Positions 1 to 5,245 are shown, counted from the first letter of the stretch. The stretch: DNA of 5,349 nucleotides from QNBT01 sp964563335 (GCA_964563335.1 CAZLWL010000127.1:1-5349), one strand, 5' to 3'. Notes: generated by a model from the sequence alone, not told the origin. Translations and numbers: made by a program.

Positions 1-129
1 ATCCCGAACGCTGACATGTCATCCCGAACGCTGACCTGTCATCCCGAGCGCTGACCTGTCATCCCGAGCGCTGACCTGTCATCCCGAGCGCTGACATGTC
101 ATCCCGAGCGCTGACCTGTCATCCCGAGC
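1..129. repeat. 20-bp tandem repeat array (six full units plus a partial seventh)
   Basis: Six head-to-tail 20-bp units with no spacers start at 1, 21, 41, 61, 81 and 101. The consensus is ATCCCGAGCGCTGACCTGTC. A seventh copy breaks after ATCCCGAGC at 129. Only two positions vary: base 8 is A in units 1-2 and G in units 3-6, and base 16 is A in units 1 and 5 and C elsewhere. The unit contains the palindrome AGCGCT, and the base-16 A version also makes GACATGTC palindromic. The array probably continues to the left of the window. Near-identity suggests recent slippage or unequal-exchange expansion. No reading frame through it looks coding. Its function is unknown. Confidence 0.95.
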
Positions 130-141
130 TTGTCGAGGGAT
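121..141. repeat. REP-like imperfect dyad at the end of the array
   Basis: The partial seventh tandem unit passes without a break into an imperfect inverted repeat, TCCCGAGC then TTGTCGAGGGAT. TCC and CGA on the left can pair with TCG and GGA on the right, with a 2-nt bulge. From memory, strings of the type 'tcatcccgag...tcgagggat' are dispersed in many environmental bacterial genomes. I therefore read this as a copy of a dispersed intergenic element whose left half resembles the tandem unit. Whether it is repeated elsewhere in this genome cannot be seen here. Confidence 0.5.
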
Positions 142-146
142 CTGCT

Positions 147-171
147 AAAAAAGTCTCCCGACTTGTCGGGA
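147..171 (-). terminator. Rho-independent terminator for the minus-strand genes
   Basis: Read on the minus strand, a perfect 6-bp stem TCCCGA / TCGGGA with a CAAG loop (171 to 156) is followed by GAC and then six T residues (152 to 147). It lies about 110 bases past the stop codon of the gene at 281-694 and is the first hairpin plus T-tract downstream of it. The same dyad could also be part of a dispersed intergenic repeat that has been adopted as a terminator. Confidence 0.6.
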
Positions 172-229
172 TTCCACAATTTTGCACTTTGATTTTTGAC
201 TTTTGATATGCTTGTGTGGCAGCCTCGAA

Positions 230-262
230 GCCTGCCCCGGGCTTGAACCGGGGCCGACAGGC
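230..262. repeat. Strong GC-rich hairpin downstream of the zinc-binding gene
   Basis: This is a nested inverted repeat. GCCTG (230-234) pairs with CAGGC (258-262), and CCCCGG (235-240) pairs with CCGGGG (248-253). The loop is 7 nt (241-247) and there is a 4-nt bulge (254-257) on one side. It sits 19 bases beyond the stop codon of the minus-strand gene at 281-694. No T-tract follows on either strand, so it is not a canonical terminator. It could protect the 3' end of that mRNA or be another dispersed palindromic element. Confidence 0.6.
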
Positions 263-280
263 TCAGGGGATGGGGTATTC

Positions 281-694
281 TTATGACAAGAGGTCAAGGA
301 TTTTTCTTGTATCGTTTTGTATTTTATCTTTCGGTAAACCCAAAAACTTTGCCATTTCATCAAATAGCTCGTCATTAAGCTCGATATCATAGCTCACCAT
401 GTTAGAGTTACATTCACTACAAAAAGCCGTATCGATATAATTTGTGTTTTTATGAATCTTAAAGATAATATTATACAAATTGTTATTTTGTTTCATATGA
501 TATCTTATAATAGTTTGAGTTTCATCCTCTCGCATGTCATAATCGCTATCAATTTGAAAAAATCGTCTTTTGAAAGGCCCTTTATTGCCACAAGATTGAC
601 AGCTCACCGGAGCACACCTGTTAAATTTCTTCGATTTCAATAATTTCTTGGCCTCTTCTTTATTCAATTCTCGAATTGCAATTTTTTTATCCAT
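281..694 (-). CDS. Hypothetical small protein with two CxxC pairs (probable zinc-binding)
   Basis: This is a 137-residue protein of unrecognised family. It has a Lys/Glu-rich N-terminus (residues 1-25). A first cysteine group follows, C27 and C32-x2-C35 in the context SCQSCGNKG, and a second CxxC pair lies at C92-x2-C95 (FCSECNSN). Two CxxC pairs in these contexts suggest one four-cysteine zinc ribbon or treble clef, with an AT-rich, Asn- and Asp-rich segment of about 56 residues between them. The acidic C-terminal part (103-137) is probably helical. There is no signal peptide or membrane segment, so it is likely cytoplasmic. The ATG start is supported by AAAGGA (708-703) eight bases upstream. 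It is the last gene of the minus-strand group, followed by a hairpin and a terminator, and has a twin-palindrome site upstream. The gene is much more AT-rich than proS, which may indicate acquired DNA. The function is not assigned. Confidence 0.75.
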   Translation of the reverse strand: MDKKIAIRELNKEEAKKLLKSKKFNRCAPVSCQSCGNKGPFKRRFFQIDSDYDMREDETQTIIRYHMKQNNNLYNIIFKIHKNTNYIDTAFCSECNSNMVSYDIELNDELFDEMAKFLGLPKDKIQNDTRKILDLLS

Positions 695-734
695 TAGTAA
701 AGTCCTTTACATAATGAATCAATTAAAGTGCCGA

Positions 735-767
735 TGTAAGCTTGCAACGCCTTGATGTAAACTTACA
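735..767. promoter_or_regulatory. Twin 12-bp palindromes, candidate operator
   Basis: TGTAAACTTACA at 756-767 is palindromic except at its central AC, giving TGTAA-N2-TTACA. TGTAAGCTTGCA at 735-746 is the same palindrome with one arm mismatch. Their starts are 21 bp apart, two turns of B-DNA, so both would face the same side of the helix. They also share the direct repeat GATGTAARCTT (733-743 and 754-764). They lie 41-73 bp upstream of the start of the minus-strand gene at 281-694, where promoter elements are expected. The likely role is binding of a dimeric regulator to two cooperating sites. No regulator gene is visible in the window. Confidence 0.5.
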
Positions 768-792
768 ATCGAATTTTTGCAAATTTTTCAAA

Positions 793-987
793 TTAGCGTT
801 TTCGTTTACTGCCTTTATCATTCATAAATATAGCAAAGCTTTCTAAATTTACCCCAAGCCAATCGTGTGCACCTCTTGACTTCCATAATATACCATTTGG
901 CTTTATGCGAATCTTTCCAATGACCCGACTTTCTTCGTTTACTATTTCGAAATCATAAAATTTTTGTGCTCTGAAATTATTCGGCAT
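793..987 (-). CDS. Small hypothetical protein (64 residues)
   Basis: This is a short basic protein with a core of the form IGKIRIKPNGILWKS...HDWLGVNLESFAIFM and a lysine/arginine-rich tail ending KRKR. The alternating hydrophobic pattern suggests a small beta-rich fold closing with a helix. I have an impression of similar short hypothetical proteins ('K-P-N/S-G-[IV]-L-W-K ... W-x-x-V-x-[LI]-x-x-F') but cannot name a family. I chose the ATG at 987 over the in-frame ATG at 1002 because AAAGGA (999-994) lies six bases before it. The 1002 start has only AT-rich sequence and no Shine-Dalgarno upstream; using it would add MKGIR. The gene sits between the nucleotidyltransferase/HepT remnant and the CxxC protein, all on the same strand. 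No membrane or signal segment is seen. The basic tail could bind nucleic acid, but that is only inference. Confidence 0.65.
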   Translation of the reverse strand: MPNNFRAQKFYDFEIVNEESRVIGKIRIKPNGILWKSRGAHDWLGVNLESFAIFMNDKGSKRKR

Positions 988-1060
988 CCTTATTCCTTTC
1001 ATATTTTAAATTTTTATAAAACCACCGTTACCATATTTATGGCTTGTCCTTCGCCTGCCT

Positions 1061-1150
1061 TCAAACAAATTGTTTTAGCAACTCAATCAACTGCGGAACA
1101 TTTTCTCTGACAACTTTCCAGATTCGCTCCTGCCTCTCGTCAGGCTGCAT
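1061..1150 (-). pseudogene. HepT-like HEPN toxin remnant with internal deletion (29 codons)
   Basis: The ATG at 1150 overlaps the last 11 bases of the nucleotidyltransferase gene, the arrangement usual for MNT/HEPN pairs. It has its own GAGG (1160-1157) six bases upstream. The first residues, MQPDERQER, resemble a HepT N-terminus. The frame then runs straight into IWKVVRENVPQLIELLK plus three residues and a stop. That segment closely matches the usual HepT C-terminal helix ('[IV]W..[VI]..[DN][LIV]P.L...[LI]'). Full-length HepT proteins are about 110-140 residues. The four-helix core and the RX4-6H RNase motif are absent. I read this as an in-frame internal deletion that removed the toxic centre and kept both ends. 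The alternative is an unrelated short peptide with a chance resemblance. Too small to be catalytically active. Confidence 0.55.
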
Positions 1151-1445
1151 ATATTACCTCATTGCTGGCGAGTATTGTCTGTCTGCGAAACGGATTTCTC
1201 AACGAATCTTTTTCGACTAAATCAACCTTCCGCCCAAAAATGGCCTTAAGCTCATCAACCATATCCACAAAATCGAACAATCCCCATCCGGCGGCATCCT
1301 TAAAACTAACCAGAACATCAATGTCGCTATCGGAACGAAATTCGTCTGACAAAACAGACCCGAATAGTGCCATCTCTGAAATTTTCCATTTGAGGCAAAA
1401 GTCCTCTATATTTTTCTGCGGTAATGTAATTCTAATTTGCCTCAT
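1140..1445 (-). CDS. MntA-like minimal nucleotidyltransferase (HEPN/MNT antitoxin type)
   Basis: This is a 101-residue protein of the DNA polymerase beta-type nucleotidyltransferase superfamily, minimal (MNT) group. The signature GS-X10-DxD is intact: G29-S30, then D41-x-D43 in SDIDVLV. A third acidic residue, D75, lies in KVDLVE on the next strand. The C-terminus RNPFRRQTILASNEVIYAA (83-101) is typical of the family. In characterised HEPN/MNT toxin-antitoxin systems, MntA neutralises the HepT RNase by transferring AMP from ATP to a tyrosine. Such action is possible here, but the only partner visible is the deleted frame overlapping its 3' end. The length is normal and all metal-binding acidic residues are present, so the enzyme may still be active as an orphan. 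The ATG start is preceded by AGAGG (1456-1452) six bases upstream. Transcription diverges from proS. Confidence 0.9.
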   Translation of the reverse strand: MRQIRITLPQKNIEDFCLKWKISEMALFGSVLSDEFRSDSDIDVLVSFKDAAGWGLFDFVDMVDELKAIFGRKVDLVEKDSLRNPFRRQTILASNEVIYAA

Positions 1446-1463
1446 ATATTACCTCTGCGAGAT

Positions 1464-1493
1464 ATTATAATCATAATAATGGCTAAAATCCAA
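1464..1493 (-). promoter_or_regulatory. Putative promoter of the nucleotidyltransferase gene
   Basis: On the minus strand a consensus -10 box TATAAT (1469-1464) lies 18 bp from TTGGAT (1493-1488), a weak -35 candidate. Transcription would start near 1457, giving a very short leader with the AGAGG ribosome site almost at the 5' end. The -10 match is perfect. The -35 is poor and the region is AT-rich, so confidence is moderate. Confidence 0.4.
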
Positions 1494-1573
1494 ATTTTTG
1501 GGTTTCGTCTTTCTGTACCATAAAGTAAACCACCTTAGCAAAAAAGTCAACTGATTTTGGCCAGTATATTGTC

Positions 1574-1601
1574 TTGCAAAAGAGGTTCAGCCTGCTATAA
1601 T
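1574..1601 (+). promoter_or_regulatory. proS promoter with extended -10
   Basis: TTGCAA (1574-1579) and a perfect TATAAT (1596-1601) are separated by 16 bp. TG-C directly before the -10 makes it an extended -10 promoter. Transcription should begin near 1608, leaving a leader of about 40 nt before the proS ATG. An inverted repeat (TGGC..TAAG..CTTA.GCCA, 1605-1625) covers the expected start point. Confidence 0.65.
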
Positions 1602-1647
1602 TTTTGGCCGTAAGGTCTTATGCCAATTTGCTTAACAAGGATTTTCG

Positions 1648-3393
1648 ATGAGATATACTAAAACATTTATACCGACCGTTAAAGAAGTGCCCGCCGATGC
1701 CGAGATAATCAGCCATCAACTGATGATTCGTGCCGGCCTGATGCGAAAGCTCGCCAGCGGAACCTACACATACCTGCCCGCGGGCTGGCGTATCCTCCAA
1801 AAGATTATGGACATCGTGCGGGAGGAGATGAACAAGGCCGGCGCCCTCGAAATCTCTATGCCGATGGTGCAGCCGTTGGAACTGTGGCAAAAGACCGGTC
1901 GAGACGTCGACTACGGTGAGACCTTAGGCAGATTCACCGACCGCCACGGCCGAGGAAACGTCCTGATGCCGACCGCCGAGGAGGTCGTAACGTGCTTGGC
2001 CGCCGGTGAAATCAACTCTTATAAACAACTGCCCATCAACCTGTACCAGATAAATGCTAAGTACCGCGATGAGTTCCGCCCGCGATTCGGCGTCCTGCGC
2101 TCGCGCGAGTTCATAATGAAGGACGCCTACAGCTTCGATGTTGACGACGAAAGCCTGGATAAGTCCTACAAAACAATGTACGAGGCCTATTGCAGGATAT
2201 TTGCCCGGTGCGGTCTTGAATACGTTATCGTCGAGGCCGAAACCGGCGAGATAGGCGGCTCCGGCTCGCACCAGTTCACCATCCCCTGCGAAAACGGCGA
2301 GGACATCATCGTCTATACCGAAGATGGCTCCGGCGCCTGGAACCTTGAAAAGGCACCCGTTGACCCGTTGCCAAAACAATCGGCCCCGAAAAATATCCCG
2401 GCCATAGAAGAAGTTCACACGCCAAACGTCGGCAGCATCGAAGCCGTTTGCGACTTCCTGAAGTGCAGGCCGGAAAAAATGATCAAGACACTCATCTACT
2501 CAACGGGTACCGAGACGATTGTTGCTGTCGTGCGGGGTGACCACGACCTCAACCAGGAAAAACTCACAGGTGCTGTCGGCGGAAAACATATAGAACTCGC
2601 CGACGAGGCCACGATCGAAAAGGTAACAGCCGCTGCCATTGGCTTCGCAGGGCCTATGGGATTGGCCGAAAAGGTAAATCTTGTTCTCATCGACCACGCC
2701 GTTGCTGCAATGGCTGTAGGTATCACCGGCGCAAATAAGACCGACTACCACGTCAAAAACGTCGTCCCCGGCAGAGATTTTGCTCTTGAAGGCAAGAATA
2801 TAAAGGTTGTTGATATTCGAAACGCAGTCGAAGGCGACACGTACGATGGTAAGCCACTCCTGTTCAAGAGGGGCATCGAGGTCGGCCAGGTATTCAAATT
2901 AGGCACAAAGTACAGCGCCAAATTGGACGCTAAGTTTCTCGATGCCGCCGGCAATGAAAAACCATGCCTGATGGGCTGCTATGGCATAGGTATAAATCGC
3001 ATCTTAGCCTCGGCCATTGAAATCAGCCACGATGACAAAGGCCCTATCCTGCCCATAACAATCGCTCCCTGGGAGGTAATCATTACACCCGCCGGAATAG
3101 GTCCTGAAATCACCGAAGCCGCCGAAAAGATTTATAAACAGTTGACTGAAAAGGGCATCGAGGTCCTCCTTGACGACCGGCCGGATATAAGAGCCGGCGT
3201 AAAATTCAACGACGCCGATTTGTTGGGCATTCCCATCCGTGTTACCGTCGGCCAAAAATCTCTTGCCGCCGGCAAAGTCGAAATCAAGCTGCGAAGCGAA
3301 TCCAAAAGCAAAAAAGTCGATGTCGCCTCTGCCGCAGATGAAGTCGTTCACCTCGTGAATTCTCTGAAAGCAGACCTAAACGCGCACGATTAG
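1648..3393 (+). CDS. proS: Prolyl-tRNA synthetase, bacterial type with editing domain
   Basis: This class II aminoacyl-tRNA synthetase activates proline with ATP and charges tRNA-Pro in the cytoplasm; it is essential for translation. At 581 residues it is close to the usual length (about 570 in E. coli), and it aligns from memory end to end with bacterial ProS. The catalytic domain starts with ADAEIISHQLMIRAGLMRKL (17-36). Motif 1 falls near 59-76 (GALEISMPMVQP). PTAEEV is at 108-113. Motif 2 is at about 139-158 (YRDEFRPRFGVLRSREF). Motif 3 is at 442-451 (MGCYGIGINR). The INS editing domain, which hydrolyses mischarged Ala-tRNA-Pro, occupies roughly 250-390; K280 matches the editing lysine (K279) of E. 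coli. The anticodon-binding domain runs from about 466 to the end. The ATG has AAGGA (1637-1641) six bases upstream. No frameshift or missing key residue is seen. It appears monocistronic, with its own promoter. Confidence 0.98.
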   Translation: MRYTKTFIPTVKEVPADAEIISHQLMIRAGLMRKLASGTYTYLPAGWRILQKIMDIVREEMNKAGALEISMPMVQPLELWQKTGRDVDYGETLGRFTDRHGRGNVLMPTAEEVVTCLAAGEINSYKQLPINLYQINAKYRDEFRPRFGVLRSREFIMKDAYSFDVDDESLDKSYKTMYEAYCRIFARCGLEYVIVEAETGEIGGSGSHQFTIPCENGEDIIVYTEDGSGAWNLEKAPVDPLPKQSAPKNIPAIEEVHTPNVGSIEAVCDFLKCRPEKMIKTLIYSTGTETIVAVVRGDHDLNQEKLTGAVGGKHIELADEATIEKVTAAAIGFAGPMGLAEKVNLVLIDHAVAAMAVGITGANKTDYHVKNVVPGRDFALEGKNIKVVDIRNAVEGDTYDGKPLLFKRGIEVGQVFKLGTKYSAKLDAKFLDAAGNEKPCLMGCYGIGINRILASAIEISHDDKGPILPITIAPWEVIITPAGIGPEITEAAEKIYKQLTEKGIEVLLDDRPDIRAGVKFNDADLLGIPIRVTVGQKSLAAGKVEIKLRSESKSKKVDVASAADEVVHLVNSLKADLNAHD

Positions 3394-3407
3394 AACCTCT
3401 CAGGTAG

Positions 3408-3424
3408 GGTATGCTGTGCATACC
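3408..3424. repeat. Perfect 7-bp hairpin just after proS
   Basis: GGTATGC (3408-3414) and GCATACC (3418-3424) form a perfect stem with a TGT loop, 15 bases past the proS stop codon. No T-tract follows directly; the nearest T-run is at 3443-3448. It may stabilise the proS mRNA 3' end, or act as a weak or factor-assisted terminator. The sequence alone does not settle the role. Confidence 0.5.
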
Positions 3425-3459
3425 ATTCAACTCAGAATTTGCGGTTTTTTAGCCGTATT

Positions 3460-3501
3460 AAGGGCAAAACTCAAAAAAAGAAGACTTTTCTTGCCTTTTT
3501 T
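3460..3501 (+). terminator. Possible weak terminator of proS
   Basis: GGCAA (3463-3467) can pair with TTGCC (3491-3495), enclosing a smaller hairpin AAAAG-AAGA-CTTTT (3476-3489). Six T residues (3496-3501) follow at once. The stem is AU-rich and interrupted, so termination would be inefficient. The right arm also contains the -35 box of the next promoter, so the two assignments compete for the same bases. Confidence 0.3.
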
Positions 3502-3519
3502 ACGAAAATCTGTTATAAT
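3491..3519 (+). promoter_or_regulatory. Promoter of the CotH-family gene, extended -10
   Basis: TTGCCT (3491-3496) and TATAAT (3514-3519) are 17 bp apart. TG-T before the -10 gives an extended -10, the same layout as at proS. The predicted transcription start is near 3526, leaving an untranslated leader of about 100 nt. Confidence 0.6.
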
Positions 3520-3525
3520 ATAAGC

Positions 3526-3628
3526 CACTATCAGTACGGAGGCTGTGTCGAATCTCTGTTCATTGTGAACTCCACTGACGAAGATGGGAAGCGGGTCTTT
3601 CTGCGCTTAAGGGCCTGGAGGTAGGTGA
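3526..3628 (+). promoter_or_regulatory. Long 5' leader of the CotH-family gene
   Basis: About 100 nt separate the predicted transcription start from the GTG start codon. The leader can form TTCA-TTG-TGAA near 3559-3569 and AAGCG (3589-3593) with CGCTT (3604-3608). It ends in a strong ribosome site, GGAGG (3617-3621), seven bases before the GTG at 3629. An earlier GGAGG at 3538-3542 has no convincing reading frame behind it. I compared it by eye with the c-di-GMP-I riboswitch core and saw no match. It is listed only as an unusually long leader with possible structure. Confidence 0.3.
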
Positions 3629-5245
3629 GTGTGTTTATACAGGATGAGAGGTGTTGGAAAGGCAATGGCATCTGAGAAATCACTTGTAACGGGGGGCGTG
3701 CTAATCGCTGTGAGTTTGGCCTTTCTGGCTGGGGCGGCGTACGGACAGGATTGGCCGGAAGTCTTCGACCCCACCCTGCTTATGACCCTCAACATACAGA
3801 TGGACCCCTGTGACTTGAATACGATTCTGGACGATGAAACCTTTGACATTGAACTGCCCGCATGGTTCTGGGCCGATGGTGAAGAAGACCAGAAGATTTG
3901 GGTCTCGGTGCGCCGAAAGTCCGGCGACCCCATCGACGCCAACGACCATACAAAAGTCAGCTTCAAAATTGACATCAACGAATACCATATTGACGACCCG
4001 TGCGATCCGTGTTTCCCGGGTCATCCCGATTCGGTGGAAATGTGGCACGGCTTAAAGAAGCTGAGCCTCGAAAACGGGGACGATAACAACGTCCTTACCG
4101 AAGGTATAGCCTGCAACATGCACCAAATGGCATCGTGTGCGGAAGGTTACGGCTACGACGCCTGGCGCGCAAACTGGGTCAAGCTCTACGTCAACGGCAC
4201 CTATTACGGTGTTTACGTCAACGCCGAGCAGTTGGACAAGACCTACATGATCAATCGCGGAGTATACGTATATCACGAAACATGGTTGTATCAGTACAGG
4301 GGTGAGCACAGTTTCACGCTGGAGATAGGTGATGACCTCAATCCAAAAAGCCCCGCAGTAGATGAAATCTGTTACTTTCCCTTCGCACACGGCAACTCGA
4401 ATTCTGACTTGTATCCTTCCGGTGGTATTTGCTCTGCCCCTGACGATTCCGGCTTGGTAACTCAGTTAAACGAGTTGATAAATATGCAGGGGATGTTGAC
4501 AATGGCGGCGGTGAACATTTTTGTTTCCAACCCGGATTCGCTGTTTACACATTCACGTAACAGCCATTTTCTCGACTTCAACCTTGATAATCCTTCAGAA
4601 ACCAGAAAAAGAATGTACATTCCCTGGGACCTTGACGCTTCCTTGTCGGGCACTGGTTTCAACATTTACTCACCCGGGGATGAATATGCAGATACCATAT
4701 TTGGCAATCCAACCTTCAAAGCACAATATGACCAGATATTGATAGACCTCTTAACCGGCCCGTTATCCGAGGCTAACATTCATGCCTTTATTAACTCGAT
4801 TGAGCCGGTCCTGACCGCCGCGGTGGCAGCAGACCCGGGTAATCAACTCGGTGGAAGTGTAGCAGAAGAATTCGACAGTATCCGAAACTGGTTTTCCGAC
4901 AGAACTGCCAATGTCTTCAGTCAGTTGAATTATACCCCGGATGCCGACGGTGATACGATTGAAGACTCCGTTGACAACTGTCCCTATACGCCTAATACCG
5001 ATCAGGCTGATTCAGACGGAGACGGGGTTGGCGATGCCTGTGACAACTGTAACGGCGAGTGTCCGTGTAGTGCCGCAAACCTTGACGAGATTAACCCGGT
5101 CAACTCTTCAGATTTTTCAATCCTCGCTAAAGATTGGCGCCAGTCAGGTGCAGGCCTTGACGGCGACGTTGACACTGACTGGTCTGTTGATCTGAATGAC
5201 GTGTTTATCATGGCAAACTTCTGGCTTAACGATTGCACGCCGTAA
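3629..5245 (+). CDS. Secreted CotH-family protein with TSP3 and dockerin-like modules
   Basis: This 538-residue protein is predicted to be exported. A basic N-region and hydrophobic stretch (about 19-37) end in GAAYG, with likely cleavage near 39/40. Residues about 43-430 match the CotH family, which has an atypical Fam20-like kinase fold; Bacillus CotH phosphorylates spore-coat proteins. Family-like blocks are VSVRRKSG (92-99), VSFKIDIN (110-117), LKKLSLENGDDNN (142-154), KLYVNGTYYGVYVNAEQLD (185-203), NPDSLFTHSRN (301-311) and YIPWDLD (330-336). D303, D334 and D336 are the best candidate active-site acids, by inference. TSP3-type calcium-binding repeats follow (438-474), then a dockerin-like F-hand pair (about 484-533) whose first loop is degenerate. 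A GTG start is chosen because GGAGG lies seven bases upstream; ATG at 3665 would also keep a signal peptide. The target is unknown. It may act at the cell surface or in extracellular protein assembly. Confidence 0.85.
   Translation: MCLYRMRGVGKAMASEKSLVTGGVLIAVSLAFLAGAAYGQDWPEVFDPTLLMTLNIQMDPCDLNTILDDETFDIELPAWFWADGEEDQKIWVSVRRKSGDPIDANDHTKVSFKIDINEYHIDDPCDPCFPGHPDSVEMWHGLKKLSLENGDDNNVLTEGIACNMHQMASCAEGYGYDAWRANWVKLYVNGTYYGVYVNAEQLDKTYMINRGVYVYHETWLYQYRGEHSFTLEIGDDLNPKSPAVDEICYFPFAHGNSNSDLYPSGGICSAPDDSGLVTQLNELINMQGMLTMAAVNIFVSNPDSLFTHSRNSHFLDFNLDNPSETRKRMYIPWDLDASLSGTGFNIYSPGDEYADTIFGNPTFKAQYDQILIDLLTGPLSEANIHAFINSIEPVLTAAVAADPGNQLGGSVAEEFDSIRNWFSDRTANVFSQLNYTPDADGDTIEDSVDNCPYTPNTDQADSDGDGVGDACDNCNGECPCSAANLDEINPVNSSDFSILAKDWRQSGAGLDGDVDTDWSVDLNDVFIMANFWLNDCTP

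Noticed and set aside
1..129. CRISPR array
   Set aside because: Units are directly adjacent at 20 bp with no unique spacers and no cas genes, so this is a simple tandem repeat.
145..390. Minus-strand 81-codon frame
   Set aside because: It runs through the terminator and GC hairpin, overlaps the better-supported gene at 281-694, and its product has no protein-like pattern.
452..643. Plus-strand frame opposite the CxxC gene
   Set aside because: It is antisense to a gene with a good ribosome site and motif pattern, and has no Shine-Dalgarno or recognisable product.
1061..1445. Complete HEPN/MNT toxin-antitoxin module
   Set aside because: No frame after the antitoxin is long enough for HepT, and no RX4-6H motif is present within the 29-codon frame.
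281..1445. New multi-gene defence system
   Set aside because: The four minus-strand frames are co-oriented, but spacers of 73 and 98 bases separate the last two genes, and one has its own candidate operator. Nothing links their functions.
1162..1470. Plus-strand 102-codon frame
   Set aside because: It mirrors the nucleotidyltransferase gene, whose catalytic motif is on the minus strand.
1924..2418. Long minus-strand frame inside proS
   Set aside because: It is one of several antisense frames that GC-rich coding DNA creates. The plus-strand frame is unmistakably ProS throughout.
3439..3624. Plus-strand 61-codon frame before the CotH-family gene
   Set aside because: It starts at TTG without a ribosome site and spans a promoter and poly-A/T tracts. 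It ends at the Shine-Dalgarno of the next gene and is better explained as leader DNA.
3644..3667. Alternative ATG starts of the CotH-family gene (3644 and 3665)
   Set aside because: The ribosome-site-like purines before them are at poor spacing, while GTG at 3629 has GGAGG seven bases away. The 3665 start remains possible because it also gives a valid signal peptide.
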